A DNA stretch of 64,000 bases. Origin: Gordonia jinhuaensis. Lineage in GTDB: Bacteria > Actinomycetota > Actinomycetes > Mycobacteriales > Mycobacteriaceae. Position numbers and translations under genes: made by a program. Location of the stretch: the NCBI RefSeq assembly GCF_014639795.1, contig NZ_BMGC01000003.1, positions 124,001 to 188,000 of the forward strand, written 5' to 3'. Position 1 is the stretch's first letter. Every line of letters begins with the position of its first letter. A model generated the notes under the pieces. The model worked only from the letters and a program-made list of their open reading frames with translations. It was not told the origin of the DNA and did no database searches. Of this stretch, positions 36,371 through 44,553 are shown one piece after another.

Positions 36371-37683
36371 CCGACGGGACCGGCACCGCATCCGGCCCCA
36401 CCGTCCAGGATCTGTTGGACCACAGTCCGATTGCGCCGCTGCTGAATATGCCGGTGCCCGATGTGCTCGCCCACCTCGGTTTGCCCCCGTTGCCGCAGAT
36501 GCCCTCGCTGCCGCCGTTGCCGCACATGCCCCCGTTGCCGCAGATCGATCTGACGGCGCTGATCAAGCCGCTCACCGATCTGCTCGCGGGGTTCGGCAGC
36601 GGCAGCATGGCAGACGCGCCGTTCGATCCCACCCAATTGTTCGACGGGATCTTCCAGACACTCCAGTCGATGATGAGCCTGGGTACGCAGGCAATCTCGG
36701 CGCTCGAGCCGTTCTGGAGCGGCCCGGCTTTCGGCAACACCATGGCCAAGGGGTTGGAGGCGCATCAGAACGGTGGGCAGACCGGCGGCCAGAGCGCCGA
36801 CATCTCGGTGCAGGTGCAGGCGGCGATGGCCGTGGTCGCCAAGGGTGTTGCGCTGCTCGAGGGTGTCATCGGCAAGTTCCTCTCCATTGCGGGAGCGATC
36901 CTGCCGATGATCGTGACGCCGCCCGGACAGTTCGCCATGATGACTCTCGCGACGGACAGCATCGCCGAGGGCACCGCCGTCGTCGCAGCAACACGCGCAG
37001 AGCTGGCGGTGCACACCGGATCGATGATGGCCACCGCAGAGCCGGTCCTCGTGACCGCGGTGCCGCAGCTGGCCGGTGAGATTCCCGGGATGGCCTCGAC
37101 GGTGGTGCAGACCGCGTCTGCTCCGATCGAATCGTTCATCAGCAACGTGCATTCCGGTGGCGGCATCAGTCGGGCGGGAATCGATGCCACCGGAGACTTC
37201 CACGGACTCGACCACTTCGGTGGTGGGGCGGGCTCAGAACTCTCGGAGGCTCAGGCTCTCGAAGCCGCCGGCGGTGCCGACGGATTCGGTGGTGGCGAGT
37301 TCGGTGCGTTGGGTGCCGCAATGACCGGGGCTGGAGGACTACTCGGCACCGGCGGTACTTCTGCCGCTTCCGCCAGCACTCCGCTCACTCCGAGGGCAAC
37401 ACCGGATTCGTTGTCGCCCAACAGCTCTCGTGCCGCCGCTGCGCGGATGGCCGCTGCCGAGGAAGAGCAGATGATGCGTCGGCCGGTAGCCTCGCCCGGC
37501 GGCGTCATGCCCGGAGGTGCGGGTCTCGCGGCGGCCGCAAACGCGAACAACGATTCGGAGTCGCGCAACCACCTCGCCACCGCGCGCAATGCATCCGAGA
37601 TCGTCGGCGACCTGCCCAATGCCAGTCCGACCGTTCTCGGCGCCGCCGAGACCGAAGCGGCAGCCCCCGGAGATCGAGGGTGA
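36367..37683 (+). CDS. Pro-rich ESX-associated protein, partner of the EspC-like protein
   Basis: This 438-residue protein has an N-terminal LPPLPQMPSLPPLPHMPPLPQ repeat (about residues 38-60). A helical centre follows (QVQAAMAVVAKGVALLEGVIGKFLSIAGAILPMIV), then a Gly/Ala-rich region and a disordered tail rich in Ala, Ser and Asn. FWSGPAFGNTM gives a possible W-x-G turn. It begins with GTG inside the stop of the EspC-like gene. Layout and position resemble EspA or EspE-type partners of EspC proteins, but sequence similarity is too weak to name it. It is likely exported by ESX. Confidence 0.62.
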   Translation: MTDGTGTASGPTVQDLLDHSPIAPLLNMPVPDVLAHLGLPPLPQMPSLPPLPHMPPLPQIDLTALIKPLTDLLAGFGSGSMADAPFDPTQLFDGIFQTLQSMMSLGTQAISALEPFWSGPAFGNTMAKGLEAHQNGGQTGGQSADISVQVQAAMAVVAKGVALLEGVIGKFLSIAGAILPMIVTPPGQFAMMTLATDSIAEGTAVVAATRAELAVHTGSMMATAEPVLVTAVPQLAGEIPGMASTVVQTASAPIESFISNVHSGGGISRAGIDATGDFHGLDHFGGGAGSELSEAQALEAAGGADGFGGGEFGALGAAMTGAGGLLGTGGTSAASASTPLTPRATPDSLSPNSSRAAAARMAAAEEEQMMRRPVASPGGVMPGGAGLAAAANANNDSESRNHLATARNASEIVGDLPNASPTVLGAAETEAAAPGDRG

Positions 37684-37807
37684 CCCGTTCGGAGATGGCC
37701 GCGACAAGTCGTGATGATCCGTTCGTGCCACCGCGGTTCAGAGGTTCTCACGTTCAGAAATACTCAAGGGAATTTGTTTTTCGTGATTCAAAGGGAGTCG
37801 ACACATC

Positions 37808-38113
37808 ATGAGTAACTCACTGTCGGTGGATGCACAGCGCACCGCTGACTCGGCGGCGCATCTCGACGACATCGCGGGCAAGCTCGAGCAGGCCGTCGCG
37901 GCCAATCGCGACGCCCTCACGGTTCCGGCGGCAGGCAGCGACGAGGTGTCGGTGGCTGCTGCCAAGACCTTCAACGAGGTCGCGGACAGCTTCGAGGATC
38001 AGGTGCTCAAGGGTGTGGCTGCGATCCGCGACGTCGCCGATGTGATCCGCACTCAGACGCATGCGATCGTCGGGCGTGACGACCAGGTGGCGGCGGAGAT
38101 CGCCGGAAGCTGA
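37808..38113 (+). CDS. PE-family protein (short, domain only)
   Basis: This 101-residue protein consists of a PE domain alone. VPAAGSDEVSVAAAKTFNEVADSFEDQ matches the PAGADEVS core of the family, and both predicted helices are present. A C-terminal YxxxD motif is not found, although FEDQ and IVGRDDQ lie in the second half. It precedes the PPE gene by 98 bases, the usual PE-PPE order, and the two proteins should form one helical bundle for export with EspG as chaperone. The 125 bases before it are relatively AT-rich, with AAAGGGAG as ribosome site. Confidence 0.8.
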   Translation: MSNSLSVDAQRTADSAAHLDDIAGKLEQAVAANRDALTVPAAGSDEVSVAAAKTFNEVADSFEDQVLKGVAAIRDVADVIRTQTHAIVGRDDQVAAEIAGS

Positions 38114-38211
38114 TCTGTTCCTGTTGTTCATGTCCCGCGATCTCGCGGGATTCACTGCGACGAATGAGTCGTCGCACCACTGTCTCGTGAAGGATGAGTG
38201 AGGGAAGGGCC

Positions 38212-39219
38212 ATGCAAGGCTTCACCGGAATCGTGTGGGAGGCACGCGAACCCGAACGACTCGCGCGCGACCTGCACCACGGTCCGGGTCCCAAGCCACT
38301 CTTCGAGGCCGGTATGTCGTGGGCGCAGATCGCCGGCGTGCTCACCGATCTGCACCACGAACTGGCCGTCGTGATCCGCAACCTCTCCGACAGTTGGCGG
38401 GGTAAGGGTGACAACGAGATGATCGGTGCGCTGACCAAGGTGTCGTCGTGGTTGACCGAGACCGCGGACATGGCCAAGGACAACGCGGTCGCCGCCGAGC
38501 GCCAAGCCGTCGCCAACGCCGTCGCGCGCACTGCGATGCCCGATCCGGCGGAGATCACGGCGTTGAACAAGCTGGAGGAGTCTCTGCACCACCTGGCCTT
38601 CCCCGCCGGGTCCGCGTTGGCCGGGGGGATGGCCAAGGTCGAGTCCTCGATGCGGCAGACCACGGCACAGGCGGCCCGTGTGATGGAGTCCTACGAGACC
38701 GCGACGACCCCCGTGTCGCATCCGTGGGAGCCGGTGTCGGCGCCGGAGAAGCTCGTCCACAGCCACATCGCCAGGCAGGAGAAGGCCAAGACCGACCGGG
38801 CGGCGTTGCCTGGCGAGCAGGCAGCGGCGGATGTGCCCGGGACGCAGGCGCTGATGGCTGGACTCGCCGCGATGATGGCCAGTCCGATGGGCATGGTGGA
38901 GGAGCGTGTGCTCACCGCCCGCCAGTCGACCCTTCGTCTGCAGACCGCGGCAACCGGTGTCAGTCAGCCGGCTGCGGTGGCAGAGGTCGACGAGGTCGTC
39001 CAGACCACCCAGGCCGTTCCACTGGTCCCGCCCGCACCTGTCGCCAGCGTGTCCAACCAGGCACACAGCGTCGCCTCGGATCTGCATCTCGCCACGCGCG
39101 CCGAGACCACCCAGGTCGTCTCCGATGGCGAAAGCCGTGTCGCTCCGGCGGTTCTCGGCGCTCCCGACAAGACGACAGCCGCGCCGCCATCCCGTGACCC
39201 GGCGGAGGGTGGGCGATGA
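38212..39219 (+). CDS. PPE-family protein
   Basis: This 335-residue protein has a PPE-type N-terminal domain. FTGIVWEAREPERLARDL and SWAQIAGVLTDLHHELAVVIRNLSDSWRGKG hold the conserved W-R-G turn that packs against PE. The signature Pro-Pro-Glu itself is not present, as in divergent members outside Mycobacterium. After about residue 170 the sequence becomes linker-like. The ATG at 38212 is preceded by AGGGAAGG; an ATG six codons earlier is weaker. It overlaps the espG gene by four bases (ATGA), so substrate and chaperone are translated together. Confidence 0.82.
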   Translation: MQGFTGIVWEAREPERLARDLHHGPGPKPLFEAGMSWAQIAGVLTDLHHELAVVIRNLSDSWRGKGDNEMIGALTKVSSWLTETADMAKDNAVAAERQAVANAVARTAMPDPAEITALNKLEESLHHLAFPAGSALAGGMAKVESSMRQTTAQAARVMESYETATTPVSHPWEPVSAPEKLVHSHIARQEKAKTDRAALPGEQAAADVPGTQALMAGLAAMMASPMGMVEERVLTARQSTLRLQTAATGVSQPAAVAEVDEVVQTTQAVPLVPPAPVASVSNQAHSVASDLHLATRAETTQVVSDGESRVAPAVLGAPDKTTAAPPSRDPAEGGR

Positions 39220-40013
39220 TGCGGCTCCTCGGCGATCCACGGACATTCGACGTCGACAATGACGAGTTGATCGCGCTGTGTGCGGCGATGGATGTGCAGA
39301 CCATGCCTGATGTGATCGCCATGACCGAACGGCACGACACCGTCGCCGAGCGCGATCAGGCGCTTGCCGCAGCGCGTCGGCGGCTCGTCGAGCGTGACTA
39401 CATCGCCGACGACGGTGAGATCGACGCAGATCTCGTGCAGATGCTGCGCGTGCTCGGATCTCCCGATTGGACAGCGGAATGTCGGCGCGTCGACGCCTAC
39501 CAGACCTTACGTGTGTGCCTGGCCGGTGACGGTGCGCGCCGCGTACGCGTGAGTCGGCTCGGTGACCAGATCTCGATCGACGCCTCCGACAGTGACGACG
39601 ACGCGGCACTGTTCGTGTCGGTGTTCGGCGCGCTGATCGGTGAGACCGACGGTGCAGACGTCGCCGAGATGCGTTTTCCCACCGACGACATGGAGGCCGC
39701 GCTGCGCGGCTGCGAGACCGACATCGAGTACGCCGAGGCGCTGTTCGGGCTCGGCGTGGGGGAGATGGCGGCCCGTCGGATGGGTTCGGCGCTCACCTCG
39801 TGTTGCGGGCAGACCGAAATTGTCATGCGTCTGAATTATTTGTCCCGCGACGCTGTGGTGACTGTGCTCGACACGTCCTATGGTCGAATCGTCGCTGAGA
39901 CAAACAGATCGGTGGAGGACTGGTGGACGTCGATTGCTCCCGGACCGGGGTATCGAGTGACCGCGGCACTTCGCCGACTGGCAGAGAATCTTCCCGACGG
40001 CGCGCTGTTGTGA
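39216..40013 (+). CDS. EspG-family ESX chaperone
   Basis: This 265-residue cytosolic protein fits the EspG family, which binds the tip of PPE proteins and keeps PE-PPE pairs soluble before export. Features are FDVDNDELIALCAAMDVQTMPDVIAM at the start, AYQTLRVCLAGDGARRVRVSRLGDQISI in the central sheet, and VEDWWTSIAPGPGYRVTAALRRLAENLP at the end. It is coupled to the PPE gene by an ATGA overlap, which supports pairing with that PPE. Two Esx genes follow after 90 bases. Confidence 0.82.
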   Translation: MMRLLGDPRTFDVDNDELIALCAAMDVQTMPDVIAMTERHDTVAERDQALAAARRRLVERDYIADDGEIDADLVQMLRVLGSPDWTAECRRVDAYQTLRVCLAGDGARRVRVSRLGDQISIDASDSDDDAALFVSVFGALIGETDGADVAEMRFPTDDMEAALRGCETDIEYAEALFGLGVGEMAARRMGSALTSCCGQTEIVMRLNYLSRDAVVTVLDTSYGRIVAETNRSVEDWWTSIAPGPGYRVTAALRRLAENLPDGALL

Positions 40014-40103
40014 CAGTGCACGGGGGACGTGGTGTCGTCGCAATCGCAGACACCTACACGAAGGCGTTCGACTGCGGATGCCTGACGACGAAAGGAAGCC
40101 ACT

Positions 40104-40415
40104 GTGGCAACGCAGCTTGATATTCAGGGGATGCATGCGGCCATCAACAAGGCCAAGGATGCACACAGCCAGATGGGCGCACTGCTTGGTCGGGTGAACA
40201 GCACCGTCCAGGAGTCCTCGGGTGTCTGGAAGGGTTCGGCCCAGGCGGCATTCATGCAGGTCGGCGCCGAGTACCACGAGGCGGCGAACAAGATGCAGAC
40301 GTCGATGCAGCAGATGATCGACATGCTCAACGACAACATGAACAAGTACGCCTCGCAGGAAGAGCAGGCTGCTTCGTCGCTGAAGTCGGCCGGCGGCGGC
40401 CTCAACCTCGGCTGA
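40104..40415 (+). CDS. WXG100 protein, EsxB/CFP-10-like
   Basis: This 103-residue WXG100 protein has a W42-K-G44 turn between two helices. A C-terminal YxxxE motif (Y82 to E86 in KYASQE) is the general export signal of type VII substrates. This makes it the CFP-10-like, signal-bearing partner of the pair, with the next gene as the ESAT-6-like partner. The GTG at 40104 follows AAAGGAAG. A 70-base gap separates it from its partner gene. High codon regularity suggests strong expression. Confidence 0.9.
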   Translation: MATQLDIQGMHAAINKAKDAHSQMGALLGRVNSTVQESSGVWKGSAQAAFMQVGAEYHEAANKMQTSMQQMIDMLNDNMNKYASQEEQAASSLKSAGGGLNLG

Positions 40416-40485
40416 TCGCCCGCGCTCACGCGTCACGTATTCACCTACACCCCAACGACTTTCGAACACCTTTTAAGGAGCCACC

Positions 40486-40779
40486 ATGAGCGACCAGTTG
40501 CGTTATGACTACGCCGGCATCGACAGCCTCCTGCAGCAGGCACACTCCGAGCAGAGCCAGCTCGTGCAGCTCAACGAGGAGATGAACTCGATCCGCAACC
40601 AGTGCGCCAGCCTCTGGGAGGACCCGCAGTCGGCCGACGCCTTCCAGCAGGTCTACCAGAACTGGATCTCGAGCTCGAATGATGTTCAGCAGGTCCTGCA
40701 GTCGATCATCTCGGCTGCCCAGGCAGGCAACCAGGACATGAGCGCCACCAACTCCTCGATCGCCTCCGGCTGGGGCTGA
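40486..40779 (+). CDS. WXG100-like protein, EsxA/EsxH-like, with W-E-D in place of W-x-G
   Basis: This 97-residue protein has the helical hairpin of ESAT-6 and EsxH. The N-terminus SDQLRYDYAGIDSLL and the C-terminal IASGWG recall EsxH. The turn reads W44-E-D46-P rather than W-x-G, and a single Cys (C40) lies just before it. No YxxxD/E is present in the last 20 residues, as expected for the signal-less partner. The ATG follows TTTAAGGAG. A strong terminator lies after the stop, which ends the ESX cluster. Confidence 0.87.
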   Translation: MSDQLRYDYAGIDSLLQQAHSEQSQLVQLNEEMNSIRNQCASLWEDPQSADAFQQVYQNWISSSNDVQQVLQSIISAAQAGNQDMSATNSSIASGWG

Positions 40780-40811
40780 TCGTTACCGCGTCTCACGTAC
40801 AGCTAGTCGAC

Positions 40812-40846
40812 ATCGGCGGACACCTCATCAGGAGGTGTCCGCCGAT
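40812..40846 (+). terminator. Terminator of the ESX gene cluster
   Basis: ATCGGCGGACACCTC (40812-40826) pairs perfectly with 40832-40846 around a 5-base loop and is followed by TGTGTTGT. Confidence 0.85.
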
Positions 40847-40921
40847 TGTGTTGTCTACGGGGGATGTGTGGCCTGTTGATGTGTGGCCTGTTACCGACGG
40901 CTCGTCGGTCGGTGGTCGCTC

Positions 40922-41133
40922 GTGAACTGGTTGCGCCGTCGTGAACTGGTAGCGCCGTCCAGAACTGGTTGCGCCGTCGTGAACTGGTAGCGCCGTCCAG
41001 AACTGGTTGCGCGTGGACGTACGCGACCAGTTTTTGTGTACGCGACCTTTGCAATGGTCGCGTTTGTGGGAAGTGGTCGCGCGAGCACCGACGCAACCAG
41101 TTCACACGCACACAGCACCCGCGCGACCAGCCC
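40922..41133. repeat. 19-base-period inverted repeat array 1 with central hairpin
   Basis: Five forward units begin at 40924, 40943, 40962, 40981 and 41000, each starting GAACTGGT[T/A]GCGC and exactly 19 bases apart. TACGCGACC recurs at 41020 and 41039, and TGGTCGCG at 41055 and 41074, again 19 apart. The centre is an 8-base stem ACGCGACC/GGTCGCGT (41040-41047, 41056-41063) with loop TTTGCAAT. Inverted units GCAACCAGTTC (41093-41103) and GCGACCAG (41123-41130) follow. The array fills the gap between the ESX terminator and the deaminase gene; no gene is supported in it. Confidence 0.9.
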
Positions 41134-41155
41134 CGCCCGCACATCACCACTCGAC

Positions 41156-41602
41156 CTACTCGCCGATGTCCTCGTTCCAGATGTCGGGGTGGTCGGTGAT
41201 GAAGGTGCTCATCAGGTCGATGCAGCGCGGGTCGTCGAGGATGGTCACCGACACGCCGTTCTCGGCGAGCCACTCGTGACCACCGGAGAACGACTGCGCC
41301 TCACCGATGATCACGGCTCCGATGTTGAACTGGCGGATGAGACCGCTGCAATACCAGCACGGCGACAAGGTGGTCACCATGATCGTGTCGCGGTAGGTGC
41401 GTTGTCTGCCGGCGTTGCGGAACGCATCTGTCTCGCCGTGCGACGACGGGTCGTCGTCCTGTACCCGTCGGTTGTGGCCCCGCCCCAGAAGTGTCCCGTC
41501 GGTGCGGAACAGTGCTGCGCCGATGGGGATCCCGCCCTCGGAGGCGCCCAGGCGCGCCTCCTCGACCGCCGCGTCGAGCATGGCCTGCGCGCTGAGCGTC
41601 AT
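41156..41602 (-). CDS. Cytosine/nucleoside deaminase (zinc-dependent, yeast Fcy1-like)
   Basis: This 148-residue zinc deaminase is of the CDA superfamily. The active site is SSHGETDAF (zinc His and proton-shuttling Glu) and SPCWYCSG (the PCxxC zinc cysteines). The spacing and the GPHEWLAENG-like C-terminal half resemble the small cytosine deaminase of yeast rather than the large bacterial CodA. It likely turns cytosine into uracil and ammonia for pyrimidine salvage. Its ATG overlaps the permease stop by four bases (ATGA), giving a transport-and-deaminate unit. Guanine deaminase is a possible alternative substrate assignment. Confidence 0.85.
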   Translation of the reverse strand: MTLSAQAMLDAAVEEARLGASEGGIPIGAALFRTDGTLLGRGHNRRVQDDDPSSHGETDAFRNAGRQRTYRDTIMVTTLSPCWYCSGLIRQFNIGAVIIGEAQSFSGGHEWLAENGVSVTILDDPRCIDLMSTFITDHPDIWNEDIGE

Positions 41603-43026
41603 CGTGTGCTCACTTCCTCCTCGGCGACCTGTGCTGTGGTCGCGGCGTTCTTGTCGGTCGCCAGGAATCCGATCGCGTAGAGGATCGCGGCGATGCCGAA
41701 GCCGACGAAGAAGGTGATATCACCCACCGACGGTGCGTGCTTGGCGACGTAACCATGGAACTCGGTCTGGTTGGCGAACAACAGGATCGATCCCACCACC
41801 GCGATCGCGAACGAGATCAGCCCCCACCAGTTGGCATGCGATCGGTCGTAGAGCAGTGGTCTGACGTCGTGTCCCCGCCGCAGGAATTGATCGACGAAGA
41901 CCACCCCGAGCCATGGCCCGATCCAGTAGGCGATGATCAGCAGGAAGTTCTCGTAGCTGCTCGCAGCATCCTTCAACGCCCACCACGCGACGAGGAACCC
42001 GATCACCCCGAACAGCACCGCCGATGCGGCCCGCTGGATGTGCATCTTGGTCTTGAATCCCACGGCCGAGAACGACATCGCCGCGGAGTAGACGTTCACC
42101 GCATTCGCCGACACCCCGCCGAGCACGATGGCGATCAGTACCAGATCGGCGAGCCAGGTGGAGAAGTGCGAGGTGAACTGATCGGTGGGACTTCCGTTGC
42201 CGCTGTAGGGAATCGTGGCCGATGCGGCGCCGACGATCATCAGCAGCGTGGTCGACCAGAACAGTCCGGCCCCCGCGTACACGCCGGCGACCCAGCCGCG
42301 CACCGACGTCGGCAGGTAGCGGCTGTAGTCGGTTGCGGTGGGATTCCAGCCGGCGGTGTAGCCGAACGCCGCGCCGATGGTGAGCAGGAATCCGGCCGAC
42401 CCGCCGTGGTGGCTGGGACGGTAGGAGGGGTCGGTCTTGGTGAAGATCACGATCGCCGCGATCACGAAGATGATCGCGAGAATGGGGAAGGCGAACCGCT
42501 CGAATGCGTGGATCATGTTGTGGCCCAAGAATCCGAGAGCCAGCTCGGCGATGACGACGATGACCAGTGACGGTACCTTCGGCAGACCGGTCAGTGTGTT
42601 GAGTGCGAATGTCGCGCTCACCGAGTTCGTGGCGAACCAGCCCACGCCGCTCATCAACGACATCAGGGTCGCGGGCACCGCGTTGCCGAAGTAGCCGAAC
42701 GACAACCTGCCCAGCACCATCTGCGGCACACCCATGGACGGTCCTCGGGCCGTGAGGAATCCGTGGGTGATGGAACCGAGGGCGTTGCCGATGATGATCG
42801 CGACGATCGCCTGCCAGAGGTTCAGTCCGAATGCGGCGACGCCGAGAAAACCGACGAAGATCGTCGCGAACTCCATATTCGGCGACGTCCATGTCCAGAA
42901 CAGCGAGATCGGATGTCCGTGACGGGCTTCGGGAGGTATCCACTCGGCTCCGCCCGGCTCGATCGCGATCACCTTGGCGCCATAGTCGAGCGCCTCGGCG
43001 TTGTCTGTGGTCTCGGTGCCGGTCAC
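41599..43026 (-). CDS. NCS1-family cytosine/purine permease
   Basis: This 475-residue membrane protein has about 12 helices of the NCS1 nucleobase:cation symporter fold. [31 protein letters not shown] is the family's first helix, [21 protein letters not shown] is the conserved second segment, and [19 protein letters not shown] the substrate-site region. GTG 43026 follows GGAGGAC and is the preferred start; a much longer open frame upstream to 43830 runs antisense through gpm and is rejected. It is coupled to the deaminase, so cytosine is the likely cargo. Confidence 0.9.
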   Translation of the reverse strand: MTGTETTDNAEALDYGAKVIAIEPGGAEWIPPEARHGHPISLFWTWTSPNMEFATIFVGFLGVAAFGLNLWQAIVAIIIGNALGSITHGFLTARGPSMGVPQMVLGRLSFGYFGNAVPATLMSLMSGVGWFATNSVSATFALNTLTGLPKVPSLVIVVIAELALGFLGHNMIHAFERFAFPILAIIFVIAAIVIFTKTDPSYRPSHHGGSAGFLLTIGAAFGYTAGWNPTATDYSRYLPTSVRGWVAGVYAGAGLFWSTTLLMIVGAASATIPYSGNGSPTDQFTSHFSTWLADLVLIAIVLGGVSANAVNVYSAAMSFSAVGFKTKMHIQRAASAVLFGVIGFLVAWWALKDAASSYENFLLIIAYWIGPWLGVVFVDQFLRRGHDVRPLLYDRSHANWWGLISFAIAVVGSILLFANQTEFHGYVAKHAPSVGDITFFVGFGIAAILYAIGFLATDKNAATTAQVAEEEVSTR

Positions 43027-43284
43027 ATGTCCTCCACTGATGCATCGTTGTGCGGCTGCCGCCGGCAGTCGCACGAGCAGACTCGTTCGCGCGGTGGTCG
43101 CGGTAGCGAGCCGGGCGCACACCGACGCGGCTCGATGCGAACTGTGCACGGTGGCACGCCACCTTCGCAATTCGAAGGATGTGCGCACCTGCGCACCCCG
43201 ATCGCGACGCGGTTCACCGACGTCGGTCCTGCGGTTGCACACAGCCGACTGCCGGTCACGGCCCAGGTGTGGAAAACTCGACGT

Positions 43285-44028
43285 ATGAGCAACGGCACGC
43301 TGATCCTCATGCGCCACGGCGAAAGCGAGTGGAACGCCTCGAACCAGTTCACCGGCTGGGTCGACGTGGCACTCACCGACAAGGGTCGATCGGAGGCTGC
43401 GCATGCGGGCGACCTGCTCGTCGAGCATGACCTGCTTCCCGAACTGCTCTACACATCGCTGTTGCGCCGCGCGATCTCGACCGCGCAGATCGCGCTCGAC
43501 AAGGCCGATCGTCACTGGATCCCGGTCACCCGCGACTGGCGTCTGAACGAACGCCACTACGGCGCGCTGCAGGGCCTCAACAAGGCCGACACGCTCGAGA
43601 AGTACGGCAAGGAGCAGTTCATGCTCTGGCGTCGGAGCTACGACACCCCGCCGCCGCCGATCGATCCGGAATCCGAGTACAGCCAGACCCACGATCCGCG
43701 GTACGCGAATCTGTCCGAGGTGCCGCTGACCGAATGCCTCAAGGATGTGGTCGCACGACTGATCCCGTACTTCACCGAGGTCATCGGCAACGACCTGCGT
43801 GCGGGCAAGACCGTGCTGATCGCCGCTCACGGCAACTCGCTGCGTGCGTTGGTGAAGTACCTCGACGGGATCTCCGACGAGGACATCGCCTCGTTGAACA
43901 TCCCCACCGGCAACCCGCTGGTCTACAAGCTCGACAGCGATCTCAAGCCCACCGAGAAGGCCTACTACCTCGATCCCGAGGCCGCCGAGGCCGGAGCGGC
44001 CGCAGTCGCCGCGCAGGGACAGAAGTAG
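43285..44028 (+). CDS. gpmA: 2,3-bisphosphoglycerate-dependent phosphoglycerate mutase
   Basis: This glycolytic enzyme interconverts 3- and 2-phosphoglycerate. The 247-residue protein has the phosphohistidine motif [10 protein letters not shown] (His at about 10), [29 protein letters not shown] with the acid-base Glu, and [16 protein letters not shown] with the second His. It matches Rv0489, and the genes that follow (senX3, regX3, ppx, proC, hemA) keep the M. tuberculosis order. A GNAT-type gene is inserted between it and senX3. Confidence 0.96.
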   Translation: MSNGTLILMRHGESEWNASNQFTGWVDVALTDKGRSEAAHAGDLLVEHDLLPELLYTSLLRRAISTAQIALDKADRHWIPVTRDWRLNERHYGALQGLNKADTLEKYGKEQFMLWRRSYDTPPPPIDPESEYSQTHDPRYANLSEVPLTECLKDVVARLIPYFTEVIGNDLRAGKTVLIAAHGNSLRALVKYLDGISDEDIASLNIPTGNPLVYKLDSDLKPTEKAYYLDPEAAEAGAAAVAAQGQK

Positions 44029-44084
44029 CCCGGCGTAATCGAATCGTCTCCTCCGACGGTCACCGGCCCGCGGTACCGTGGGTT

Positions 44085-44402
44085 ATGGCGGCATCGCAGG
44101 AGAGCACGGATTTGGTCCAGGTCGTTCACTCGCCTCAGCAGGAACGCTATGAGGCGAAGGTCAACGGCGAATACGTCGGCTACCTCGACTACGTCGACGA
44201 GGGCGGCAGCGTGGTGATCACGCATACGGTCGTCGACCAGCAGTACGGCGGTCGCGGCTACGCGTCCAAGCTCGTCAGATACGTCCTCGATGACCTGCGT
44301 GGCAAGGACCGTACGGTGGTCCCGCTGTGCAGCTATGTGGCCGACTACATCGGCAAACATCCCGAATACTCCGACATGGTCGCCGCCCCGGGGGGTCGGT
44401 GA
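44085..44402 (+). CDS. Small GNAT-like N-acetyltransferase (YjdJ/Gcn5-related type)
   Basis: This 105-residue protein is of the minimal GNAT type. The fold is shown by ERYEAKVNGEYVGYLDYVDEGGSVVITHTVVDQQYGGRGYASKLVRYVLDDLR, in which GGRGYAS is a shortened acetyl-CoA loop. PLCSYVADYIGKHPEYSDMV is the conserved end. The substrate is unknown. TACCGT lies 5 bases before the ATG, so a leaderless start is possible. It is a short single gene between gpmA and senX3. Confidence 0.85.
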   Translation: MAASQESTDLVQVVHSPQQERYEAKVNGEYVGYLDYVDEGGSVVITHTVVDQQYGGRGYASKLVRYVLDDLRGKDRTVVPLCSYVADYIGKHPEYSDMVAAPGGR

Positions 44403-44541
44403 CGCGACGGACATCGCCGCTCGGAGTGCGGCGGTGTCCCAAACTGAAGATCTGGTGAATTCGGACCCAACTGTGAGACGGCAACTTGTGACGACAGGCT
44501 TCGTGGCCGCATTCTGTCGAAGTGTTGTGTTCAAGCGGTCG

Positions 44542-44547
44542 TAAGGT
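44542..44547 (+). promoter_or_regulatory. -10 element of senX3 (leaderless start)
   Basis: TAAGGT ends 6 bases before the GTG start of senX3 and no Shine-Dalgarno is present. The 150 bases before it hold no other gene. Confidence 0.45.
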
Positions 44548-44553
44548 GCTCGC

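Noticed and set aside
40924..41018. CRISPR array
   Set aside because: Repeats are only 13-19 bases, directly abutting, with no unique 25-40 base spacers and no cas genes nearby.
41599..43830. 743-residue version of the cytosine permease
   Set aside because: The extra 268 residues run antisense through gpmA and have no domain; a GTG with a strong ribosome site at 43026 gives the normal length.
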